Below are positions 54,401 through 64,000 of a stretch of 64,000 nucleotides of DNA, one piece after another. The stretch lies in the NCBI GenBank assembly GCA_964596165.1, contig CAZQTW010000022.1, positions 15,005 through 79,004 of the forward strand. The letters run 5' to 3'. Numbering within the stretch: the first letter of the stretch is position 1; each line of letters starts with the position of its first letter. Below the pieces are notes generated by a model, which was not told the DNA's origin, made no database searches, and saw only the letters and a program-made list of their open reading frames with translations. This DNA comes from CAYUQT01 sp964596165. Its GTDB lineage: Bacteria; Planctomycetota; Phycisphaerae; UBA1845; JAFGLZ01. A program made the position numbers and the translations under genes.

Positions 54401-57400
54401 GTGATCGTCGAGACCAGCGTCTGCGGCTGGGCGTACTTGACCTCGATCTTCTCCTTCTGCAGGCCCTGAAGTTCGGCGGCCTCGTCCATTTCCTTGGCCA
54501 GCTGCTCGATCTCCTTGTAGTCCTGTTCGCTGGCGGCCACGAAGATCCGGTTGGTCATCGGCTCGGCCACAATGTAGATCGGCGTGGCGGTGTACGTCCG
54601 CGTCTTGCGCATTTGTGCCCGCCCGGCGGCCATCGCCTGGAGGGTGCCGGCGACGTAGGTGGCCTCCGCCTTCTTCATCTCGATGACGCGGATTTGGTCC
54701 TTCAGGCCCATCGCCTCGGTATCCAGCTCTTTGACCAGTTCCTCGGCGATCTTGGTTTCAGCCTCGCCCGCCATCACGAACAGCCGGTTCGTCCGCGACT
54801 CGGCCGTGATGGTCACCTGCGGCTGCGTGTAGCGCCCGCGGCTCATCCGCGTCCGCTCCGTCACCAACGGCGTCAACATGCTGGCCATGTAGCCGGCCTC
54901 GGCGTGCTTGATCTCGAAGATCGTCAGTTTGCGGGTGTGCTTCTTGGCGCCCTCGATCTTCTGGTTGATGACCTCCTCAATGTCCTTCATCATCGCCTTG
55001 GGCGCCGAGACCATCAGCTCGCCGTTCACCGGGTCCGGCAGGAAGAGCATGCTCCCCCGCTGCTGGCGGGCGTCTTGGGAATACAACGACTGGAGCGTCG
55101 ACACCAGGTTGCTCAGGTCCACGTCGGGCAGCGAAAACGTCTTGATCTCCATCTTCGCCCGCTCTTCGGTATCCACGGTCTTGACGAAGGCCTCGATCTC
55201 GTCGATGCGGTCCTTCGGGCCGTTGAGGATCAGATCCGCCCCCGAGATGCTCATGACCGTCTCGATGGGACGGACCCGCTGACCCGTGCGGACTCGCTGG
55301 CTGAGAAACAGGTTCTGGATCAACCCGTACAGCTCGTTCACCCGGATGAACTTCGGGCTGACTATCCGCCGTTCCGGCTTGGTGTCGGCGGCCTGCTGGT
55401 CGATTTCCTTGACGAACTTTTCGATGTCCTTGAAGTCCTGCGGCGAGGCCCACACGAGCAGCCGATTGCTCATCGGGTCCGGCACGATCCGGATCGGCTG
55501 TACGACCGCCCCGGCCTGTCCGCGCCGCCGCCGCTCGAGTTCCTGCTGCGTGAACATCTGCTGAACCATCGACGATACGTACGAGCAGTCCGCGTTTGCC
55601 AGTTCGATCGGATAAACCTGCGTCTCCGGCTCGATGCCCTCGATGTCAAACTGCTTGAGCATCTCCTCGACGAGCTTCATCTCCTCGTCGCCGGCGTAGA
55701 CGAACAGCCGGTTAAGTACGGCGTCCGGGATGATGCTGAACAACACCCCCATGCCGCGCCGACTGCGACTCGATGCCGCTTGCGTCTGAACGAGGCTGGA
55801 AAGCTGTCCGTAAATGCTGTTCGCCTTGGCGAACTTGAGCGGGAAGACCTTGAAGTGCTGGCGCGTCTCCTCGATGTCCGCCTTGAGTTGCTGCATCGTC
55901 TTTTCAATCTGCTCGAACCGGTGCTCCGGGGCGCTGATGATGATCATGCCCAACTGCGGATCGGGGTAGAACGTCCCCTTGCCCGACATCGTGGTCTGGA
56001 GCATCCGCGACAGCGTGGACACGTTGACGGCGTCGCCCAGCTTGTACGTTCGAACGATCGGCTGGTTCCTGTCCTCGACGTCCAGATCGGCGATCAGCCG
56101 CTTCAGTTCCGGCAGCTTGTCCTTCGGCGCTTCCAGGTAGAAGCTGCTGCCGGTCGCCGGAATCGCGCGGACGTCCTCGACCTCCTTCCGCCGGGTGCCC
56201 GACTTGGCCGGCGGGTTGTAGATCGCGTTGATGGTCGCCATCAACTGGCTGTAGCCGACGAACTTCGGCGTGATCAACTCACGAACCTTCTCCTTCTCGA
56301 CGAAGGCGTCCTCCATCTGCGCCACGAACAACTCGATGTCCCGGAAATCCTCCTCCGTGCACGTGATCAGCAGCGTGTTGGTCGTCGGCTCCGGCACGAC
56401 TTGGATGGGAATGATGTCGCGCGCCGCGGCGCCCCGTTTGACCGCCCGACGCTGCTGCTCGCTCTGCGTGAAGACCTGCGTGATCTTCGAGTACATGTAG
56501 GTGCAGTCCGTCCGCTTCAGGGTGATCGTGTGCAGCTCGGCCTCCTTGCGGAGGTTCTCGACGTCGAGCTGCTCGAGCATCTTCTTGACCAGCGCCATTT
56601 CCTCGGGCGCCGCGTAGACGAACAGGCGGTTGTTGCTGTCGTCGGGATAGACATACAACTGAACGCCCTGGCCTCGGCGACCGCGCCGCTGGCTCAATTG
56701 GGTGCTTACGAGCGAGGTCACCGTGCCGTACACGCTGCTCGGCCGGGCGTACTTCAGCGCGATCACCTCGAACTGCTGCTTGGTCTCCTCGATATCCGCC
56801 TTGAGCTGGTTGATCGTCTTCTCGATCTGCTCGAATCGGTGCTCCGGCGCGCTGACGATCAGCATCCCGAGCTGCGGATCCGTCATGAACGTCCCTTTGC
56901 CCGACAGCGTCGTCTGAAGCATTCGGGTCAGCGCCGACAGATCCATGTCGCCCAGCTTGTAGGTCCGGACGACCGGCTGGTTCCTGTCCTCAACGTCCAG
57001 CGTGTCGATCAGCTTCTTGATGTCCGCCAGCTTGTCCTTCGGGCACTCCAGGAAGAAGCTACTGCCCGTCGCCGGAATGGCCCGGATGTCCTCGACCTCC
57101 TTCCGTCGGGTGCCCGACTTGGCCGGCGGGTTGTAGATCGCGTTGATGGTCGCCATCAACTNNNNNNNNNNNNNNNNNNNNNNNNNNNNNNNNNNNNNNN
57201 NNNNNNNNNNNNNNNNNNNNNNNNNNNNNNNNNNNNNNNNNNNNNNNNNNNNNNNNNNNNNGGCTGTAGCCGACGAACTTCGGCGTGATCAGCTCGCGAA
57301 CCTTCTCCTTCTCGACGAAGGCGTCCTCCATCTGCGCCACGAACAGTTCGATGTCGCGGAAATCCTCCTCGGTGCATGTGATCAGCAGGGCGTTCGTCGT

Positions 57401-60400
57401 CGGTTCCGGTACGACCTGGATCGGGATGACGTCGCGCGAGGCCTGATCGCGCTTCGCCGCCCGCCGCTGCTGCTCGGCCGGCGTGAAGACCTGCAGGATC
57501 TTCGAGTACATGTAGGTGCAGTCCGTCCGCTTCAGCGGAATCGTGTGCAGCTCGGCCTCCTTGCGGAGATTCTCGACGTCGAGCTGCTCGAGCATCTTTT
57601 TGACCAGCGCCATCTCTTCGGCGGCGGCGTGGACGAACAGCCGGTTGTTGTTGTCGTCGGGGACCAGCGACAGCTCGAGCGACCGGCCGCTGCGGCTCCG
57701 CCGCTCGCTCAACTGGAGGCTCACGAGCTGGCTCAGGGTGCCGTAGACCGAGCTCGGCCGGGCGTACTTCAACCTGATGACCTCGAACTGCTTCTCCTCC
57801 TCCTTGATCTCCGCCTTCAGCTCCTCCATCGTCTTTTCAATCTTCTCGAAGTGCTGCTTCGGGGCGCTGACGATCAAGGCGCCGCGGCGCGGCTCCGGAA
57901 TGTACGAGCCGATGCCCTGCATCACCGTGGACAGCGCGCGGGCGATCTCCGCGACGTTCGCGTTGCCCATCTTGTACGTCTTGATGATCGGCGTGTTCTC
58001 GCCTTCGGTGTCCATCTCGGCGATCAGCTTCTGGATCGCCGGCAGCTTGTCCTTCGGCGCCTCCAAGAAGAAGCTGTACGCCCCCGCCGGAATCACCTTG
58101 ATCTGCTGCTTCATCTGCGCCGATACGTCGCGCCGCCGGCCCGTCGTGAACAACTGCGTGATCATGCTCTGGACCTGGCCGGCCGAGACGTACTTCGGGG
58201 TGATCTTGACCCGTTCGAGCCCCTTCTCGGCGTACTCGCCGTCGATTTTCCGGGCCAGCTTCTCGATCTCGTCGTATTCCTTCTTGGGCGCGCTGACGAG
58301 CAGGCTGTTCGTCACCATCTCCGGCCAGATCTGCACGTCGCGGAATTCGAGGTTCTGCCGCTGCTTGCTCCCGCTGTGCTTGCGGCTGAAGAAACTCTGG
58401 ACGGTCGAAGCGACCTCGGACGCGTCGGCGAACTCAATCGGAATCCACTTGATGTCCTCCGAGTCGTCCTTCAGCTCGACGTCGATCTGCTGGACCATCT
58501 CCTCGACCTGCTTCATCACCTCGTCCGGGGCGAACACGACGAGCTTGTTCTGACGGGGCTCGTACGACATCTGGATCTGCGAGGCCGCCCGCTGCCCGAA
58601 GCTGCGGCGAATCTTCTCGATCAACAGATTGCTCAGCACGCCGTACACCTCCGACGCCCGCACGTGCTTCACGTCGATCAGGTGCATCTTCGACTCGGTC
58701 TTCTGGACATTGTCCGTGTACTGCTTGATGACGTCCTCGATCTCCTTGAACCGCGCCTCCGGCGCGAGCACCATCAACGTGTCCGCGGCCGTGTTCGGCA
58801 CGAAGCTCCACCCCGGCTCGTTGGCCTTGCGCTTCTTGTAGGTGAAGATCGTGCTCAGCGTGCTCGAGAGCTCGCTGACGTTCGTGTTGGGCAGATAGAA
58901 CGATCGGATCTTCAGGCCCGTCGACTCGGCGACGTCGTATCCCTTGATGAACTCCTGAATCTGATCCATCTCGATCTTCGGCGCGCGGACGATGATCCCG
59001 GTGCTGACCACCTGGATCATGACCTTCTCCTGCCCGCGCCGCCCGATCGGTACGAACATCGCCTGGAGCATGCTGGCCACCTCGCTCGGCGAGGCGTACT
59101 CCAACTTGATCAGCACGGGTTTGTTCGGGTTCGCGACCGCCTTGGCGTCGATGTCCTTGACGATCCGTTCGATCTCCTGGAAGTCCTTCCCGTAGGCCCC
59201 CGCGACCAGAACGCTGTTCGTGATCGACTCGCCCCAGATTTGGATCGGCCGCCGGTTCTCATTGGTCCGTTGCGGCGGCAGCGAAGCGTCCCAGATCTGC
59301 TTGACCGTCCCCGCCGCGGTGGCCGCGTCCACGTGCTCCATGGGAATCCACTTGACAATCGCCAGGTCCGTCCCGATCTCCTGCGTGGTCGTCGGCCCGA
59401 CGGGCACGTCGATCTCCTTCAGGATCGTCTTGGCCAGCTCGAGCACGTCCTTCGGTGCGTAGATGATCACCTTGTTCTGCCGGTCCTCCGGACTGATCTG
59501 GAGTTGATCGGCCAGCCTCTTGCTGCGCGACTTGAGTTGCTGGCGCAACATGGTGTCGAGCTGCGAGGCCGCGTAACTGGCCCGCGTGTGAGTCACCGGC
59601 ACCATCTCCTGGATGCCGGGCTCCGTCTTGTTCGCCTCCTTGAATTCGGTGATGAGCTTCTCGATCTCGGCCATCCGCGAACTGTCCGCCGAGACGATGA
59701 TGCTCTCTCTCGGGGCGTCCAGGATGAAGCTGATCCGCGGCTCGTCGCGCTTCAGTTGCATGCTTCCGAAAACCGTCTGCAGGGTCTGGTAGAGCTGCTC
59801 GACGTTGAGGCCGGGCAGATGATGCGTCTTGACGGTCATGCGCGACGTCTCGGGCTGGTCGAGCGTCTTGATGAATTCCTCGATCGGCTTCATCCGTGTT
59901 TGCGGCGCGCGGACCATGATCCCGCTCTTCATGGCGTTGAACGAGATGCTGTCGCCCCCGGGGGCGGTCCGCCGCCCGGGCAGCCGTGACGCGGTCTGCG
60001 ACAAGAACATCTCCTCGCACATCTGCACGACATACCGCGGTTCGGCATATTCCAGCTTGATGATCGTCGGCTGCGTCGTGGCGATCTTGGCCTGCGCGTC
60101 CAGCTTCTTGGCGAAGGCCTCGATCTCCTTGTATTCGTCCGCCGGTGCGATGATGAGCACGGAGTTCGTGATCGGTTCCGGCCAGATCTGAACCGGCAGC
60201 GACCGGAAACTCCGCCGACCGCTTGTGGCCCGTTGGCTCCACATCGAATTCAGCGTCGAGGCCACGTAGCTCGCGTCGGTGTTCTCCATCGCGATCCACT
60301 GCACGCCGCCGGCGTCCTTGTCGAGCGGCACGTCGAGTTGCTTGATCATCTCCTCGGCCTGCTTCATCACGTCGTCCGGTGCGAAGAGGATCAGCTTGTT

Positions 60401-63400
60401 CTGGCGGGGCTCGCGCATGATCTGAACCTGCCGGAAGGCGGCCGACCGGCCGCCGCGCGACACTGCCGCCGCGAGCATCTGCTGCAGCAGCTCGCCCACC
60501 TCGTCCACGCGGGCGTTCTTCAGATCGAACATCTTCATGTTCGCCGTCGAGACCTTGACGCCCTCGGTGTACTGCTTGATGACCTTGTCGATCTCCTCGA
60601 ACCGCTTCTTCGGCGCCGTGATGATGAGCATGTCGGCGCCCGGGTTCGGCATGAAGCTCATCACGCCGGCGCCCCGCCGGCTTCGCTCGGCGCTGAAGAC
60701 GCGCTCGAGCGTCGAGGCGAGCTGGTTGACGTCCTGACCCGGTACCTGGACGGTCTTGACCTCGACGTTCTCCACCTCGGGCGAGTCGAGGCTCTTGATA
60801 AAGTCCTGAATCTCCTTCATCTGCTGCGCCGGGGCGCGGACGATCAGACCGGACCGGTGCGGCTGGAAGAACGTCGTTCGGTCCATCTGCCGAGCGCGCG
60901 AGCCGCCCCGGATAAACAGGACCTCGCACAGACTCGCCACCTGCATCGGGTCGGCGTATTCGAGTTGAATGATGACCGGCTTGATGCCGACGACCTTCGC
61001 CGCGTCGTCGAGGCGCGCCGCCTGAATCTCGATCTCCTCGAAATCGCTCTTGCTTGCCCGCACGATCAGGGCGTTGGCGATCGGATCGGGGATGATCTGC
61101 GGACCGGCCGCCCCGCCCCGCGCGAACCGCCCGCCGCGATCGGCGAACATCTGCTGGATCAGCGCCGCCACCTCGGTCGCCTGGGCGTTCTCCAGCGGCA
61201 GGATCTCGAGCTGTCCCTCCTTGCTCGGCACGTCCAGCTTCTGGACCAGCGACTCGATCTCCTCGAACGCCGACTCGAGCGCGGTCACGAACAGCATGTT
61301 GGTCTTGCGATCGGCGGAGATCGTTACCGGCGAGCGCCCCAACCGGCCGCGGAAGATGTTGTTCAGCGTCTGGGCGAGTTCCTCGGCGTCGCCGTCCTTG
61401 ATCGAGATCGTCTTGTTGATCGGGTCCAGGCTCACGACTTCGCTGTCAAACTGCTTGATCGCCGGATCGATCTCCTTCCAGTCCTTGTCGTTGCACACCA
61501 CGACGAGGATCTGGCTGTTCTCGTCCGGGATCATCCGCAGCGCGCCCGCCGGTCCGCCCCGGCGCATTGCCGCGCCGCTGCCGAACAGCGCGTCCAGCCC
61601 CTGCATCACGACCGTCGGCCGGGCTTTCTTGAGCTTGACGACGTGCGCCGAGGCGCGCTGCGCGTCTGCCGTGTCCAGCTCCTTGATAATCTTCTCGGCG
61701 TACTCGATGTCCTTCGGGTTGCCCATGACGAAAATCGCGTTGCCCTGCGAGTCGGGAACGATCTGGAGCGGTCGCGTGGGGCCTCGCCTGCCGGGGGCCA
61801 TCTGCCGCGACTGGACGATCGTGTTGACCAGGTTGAAAACCTGGTCCGCCCGGGCGTTCTCCAGGACCACCCGCTTGTACGACGTTTCCGGGCTGGCCGT
61901 GTCGAGCTGCTTCACCAGCGGCTCGACCCGCTTCATCCCCTCCTTGGTTGCCAGGACGATCAGGCTATTGGTAACCGGTTCGGGCTGGATGTAAACGCGC
62001 TCGCGATCGATCTCGCCCCGCTTCCACGTCGGGCGCATCGACGACTGCGCCTGGAGCAGCGGATTGAGGAGCATCGCCAGTTCCTCGGCGCGGGCGTTCT
62101 TGAGCTCGATGAAGGTCGGCGTCGCCTCGCCGGTGACCTCGGACTCCTCGATCTGCCTGATGATCGTTTCGATCTCGCGGTGCCACTTGGCGTTGGCCTT
62201 CACGATGAGCGTGTTGCTCATCGGCTCCAGCACCATGTCCACCTGTTCGGCCTGCTCGGTCTGCGTCCCGATCCGCGGCCGGCCCATCGGAAGCACGAGG
62301 TTGCGGATGACCGCTTCGACCGACGTCGCGTTCGCCTTTTCGATCTTGTAGAACTTCACCTGCCGCTGCTTTTGCGCGTCGTACGTCTCCGACTGGAAGA
62401 TCGGGTTCTCGGCCATCTTGAGGAATTGCCGGACATAGAAGGCGATGCCCGTGATCTTCAGGCGATTCGTCTCGCCCATCGGCGCGGCCCGGACGACATT
62501 GTCCGGCATGGTCTGCTGAATGTTGACGATCAGATCCCCGAGCACCTGGTCCTTGGGAGGGGTATAGAAAACCGTAACCCAGTCGTCATCCGAGACCTTG
62601 GCTTTCTGGAAGTCCTCGGCCTTGTCGAATTGGTTCGCCTGCGGCACGTAGCGGTACCAATCCGACATCCGTCGGAGCACCAGGTGATCGTCCTTCTCGC
62701 GGGCCATCCAGTAGCCCGGGCCCAGCTCGGTCAACAAGACGTTCAGCTCGTGCATCGCCTCGTAGTAGGTCAACTCGCGCGGGTTGATGTAGGTAATGCC
62801 GCCTGTCGGACCGCGCGGATACTGGCCAATGATCGTCAGCCCGCTGAGCCGGCAGAACGTATTCAACACCTCTTCCCACGTTGCCCCCTGGAAACTCAGA
62901 AAGTATTTCCGTTGTTCCGCCGGAAGCCTCGGGACCGACGGGATGCTCGTTAACGGCCTCGGGGCGGGAGCTGGAACGGCCCCCCCGTTCGCGGCCGGCG
63001 GCGGAGTGACGTTCGGCGTCGTCGGAGGGGGAGGCGGCGTGCCCGCCGGAGTCGTCGGCGCGATCGGAGGCGTGCTCTCCGTCCGGCTCCGCCGACTGAA
63101 TCGGTTGGGCCGTTCGGTTGGCTGATCGGCGGCCAGATCGGCCTTTCGCTGGGTGGAGGCACGCGCCCTGCGAAGCGCCTCCTCAATCTGCTCCTTCGAG
63201 ACGTCCGCGGGACGGCTGAGCGGTTGGGTTGACAAGGGCTGCCCGGAAATGGGCTGCGTCGTCGCCGGGTTCACCGAGCCGGTGGGCGGTGCCGAGGGGT
63301 TTGCGGACGAGCCCGGCCCGTTGTTCGCCGACGCCTGTGCGACAACCGTCGGTGCCGGCTGGGTTTGAGCCGACGGTTTCGTCGCCGCCGACTCGGCGAA

Positions 63401-63487
63401 CCCGAGGCGGGTCGCCCCGAGTGTCGCGACCGCCAGGACCACCGACACACCCGACGCCCTGCGTGTTCGTTTCGAATGGGTTTTCAT
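48439..63487 (-). CDS. Giant N0 plus about 55 N1-repeat secretin-family protein, interrupted by an assembly gap
   Basis: Translation runs in one frame from the ATG at 63487 to the gap and continues in a shifted frame after the 100 Ns. If the Ns are dropped, the 14,949 nt form one uninterrupted frame of 4,982 codons. The start is a Sec signal peptide (SGVSVVLAVATLGATRLGFA), then a Pro/Thr-rich linker, then an N0/STN-like domain (residues about 194-277: YFLSFQGATWEEVLNTFCRL). About 39 N1-like domains follow, then an Ala/Pro/Lys-rich linker (nt about 53250-52450), then about 16 more domains. The last is a half repeat that stops at RRRSRGY. No channel domain is present. The channel-bearing giant begins 102 nt downstream. 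It would form a very long periplasmic ring stack or filament; that role is inference. Confidence 0.88.
56247..57161 (-). repeat. 915-bp four-domain tandem module next to the gap
   Basis: This block encodes four N1-like domains and repeats at its ends. The junction sequence GCCATCAACT|GGCTGTAGCC at 56237-56256 is exactly what would form if the two sides of the N-run were joined. Its flanks match the sequence right of the gap (57262 to about 57620) and left of it (about 55960-56246) almost base for base. Weaker relatives of the same four-domain module extend from about 60990 to 53480. Confidence 0.8.
57162..57261. other. Assembly gap (100 Ns)
   Basis: Exactly 100 Ns, a conventional scaffold filler. 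It falls within near-identical tandem copies, so the true length may be zero or a multiple of about 915 bp. The number of repeats in the giant gene is therefore a minimum. Confidence 0.97.
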
Positions 63488-63596
63488 GAGCGTATCCCCC
63501 CACGGACGGCAAACCGGCCTTCACCACCGGTCCGACCACCGTGGCTTAATCTCCGAGCGTTCCGTCGGAAGCGATCCCTGCCTCCGAAGGACGCCT

Positions 63597-64000
63597 CTAC
63601 TGCTGCTGCCGATCCAGTTCTTGCACCGTCCTGTACAGGTCCGGTTGCGTGCTGGGGTCCAGCCGTGTGCTCTCCGTAAGTGGCTTTCCCAGCGGATAGA
63701 AATACACCTCTCGGTTGGCTGTGCGGACTACCGCGCCGCTTGCATCCACGAGTATTAGGCTCCCGACATCAAGAGCTTCCCCGACACGAATGACCCTCTT
63801 TTCATTGGTCCGCTCGTTCCGGGTAATCGCTTCCTGGATTATGGTCGCCTCTGCCTGGTTCCCATCGTACCACGGATACCTGGCCACCCCAACCAGAATC
63901 GTCGCACCCCGGCCGGTGTCCCTGTGGGGCTGGACCGGACCGGGGCGAGGGGGAATGGGCGTTGGGGGAGGCGTCGGACTGCTGGCCAACGGGGGAGGAG
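63597..64000 (-). CDS. C-terminal part of an unidentified protein upstream of the giant genes
   Basis: The frame is open to the window edge, so the N-terminus is missing. The visible 134 or so residues start with a Pro-rich linker (TPPPTPIPPRPGP) and continue with a compact beta-rich domain (ATILVGVARYPWYDGN, then VIRVGEALDVGSLILVDAS and REVYFYPLG), ending in a charged helix DLYRTVQELDRQQQ. Position directly upstream of secretin-type genes, a Pro-rich linker and a small C-terminal beta domain recall PilP/GspC-like proteins that contact secretin N0 domains. The resemblance is only in layout, and no family is assigned. Confidence 0.65.
   Translation of the reverse strand, partial: PPPLASSPTPPPTPIPPRPGPVQPHRDTGRGATILVGVARYPWYDGNQAEATIIQEAITRNERTNEKRVIRVGEALDVGSLILVDASGAVVRTANREVYFYPLGKPLTESTRLDPSTQPDLYRTVQELDRQQQ

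Noticed and set aside
57162..57261. A real frameshift splitting the giant gene into two genes
   Set aside because: The apparent shift comes only from 100 Ns (100 is not divisible by 3). Joining the flanks restores the frame and an exact match to a neighbouring copy.
52849..57288. Very long plus-strand open frame opposite the giant gene (and similar ones at 57143-59989 and 60233-62953)
   Set aside because: Same reason: antisense shadow of repeated N1 domains, with no ribosome-binding site or recognisable family.
53480..60990. Regularly spaced repeats that might suggest a CRISPR array or satellite DNA
   Set aside because: The period is about 900 bp, the units are coding and diverged, and they translate into secretin N1 domains.

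Overview
The window is a GC-rich bacterial chromosome segment from a Gram-negative-type cell. It carries lpxA (lipid A synthesis), outer-membrane porin and secretin proteins, and a DnaE2-type polymerase with a LexA repressor. A pseudopilin ending in a DGH-type motif, secreted proteins rich in Asp-Pro-Asn, TadG-like proteins, dispersed REP-like palindromes and very long secretin-domain proteins together suggest a member of the Planctomycetota, perhaps Phycisphaerae-like. That placement is inference; no rRNA is present. A run of 100 Ns (57162-57261) shows that this is a draft scaffold.

Layout. 1-9.5 kb: a truncated TPR lipoprotein, a family 2 glycosyltransferase, an unrecognised 549-aa protein, a coiled-coil protein, a stand-alone adenylation enzyme with a DUF2314-like neighbour, chorismate mutase/prephenate dehydratase and a metallophosphoesterase. 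9.5-16.4 kb: a phosphate-selective-type porin, a GH4 glycosidase, a secreted protein with a C-terminal anchor, a pseudopilin and ribosomal protein L28. 16.8-23.9 kb: an SOS mutagenesis locus made of lexA, a DUF72 gene, a catalytically degenerate Y-family polymerase (ImuB-like) and dnaE2. The dnaE2 frame is interrupted, still open, by several palindromic or low-complexity repeat insertions. 24-36 kb: a diguanylate cyclase with a degenerate receiver plus a second degenerate receiver protein, an M20 peptidase and a PBP4-type D,D-peptidase, tRNA-Thr(CGU), a GH5 glycosidase, aroB, folC and a class V aminotransferase. 36.9-41.2 kb: two TadG-like proteins (one with a von Willebrand A domain) and lpxA.

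41.3-64 kb is the most striking part. It is a minus-strand cluster that reads, in transcription order: the end of an unidentified protein, a giant protein of at least about 4,980 residues (N0-like domain plus about 55 secretin N1-like repeats, no channel domain), a second giant protein of about 1,793 residues (about 14 N1-like repeats and a complete secretin channel domain, no N0), and two lipoproteins. The two giants look like complementary halves of one very long periplasm-spanning secretin system. Within the first giant, a four-domain module of about 900 bp has been duplicated about eight times. The assembly gap lies inside the youngest copies, and deleting the Ns restores one continuous frame.

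Many genes here have close matches to the sigma-70 consensus. The clearest is lexA, where a perfect SOS box exactly fills the spacer between a perfect -35 and a perfect -10. All functional statements come from reading the sequence; no database search was run.
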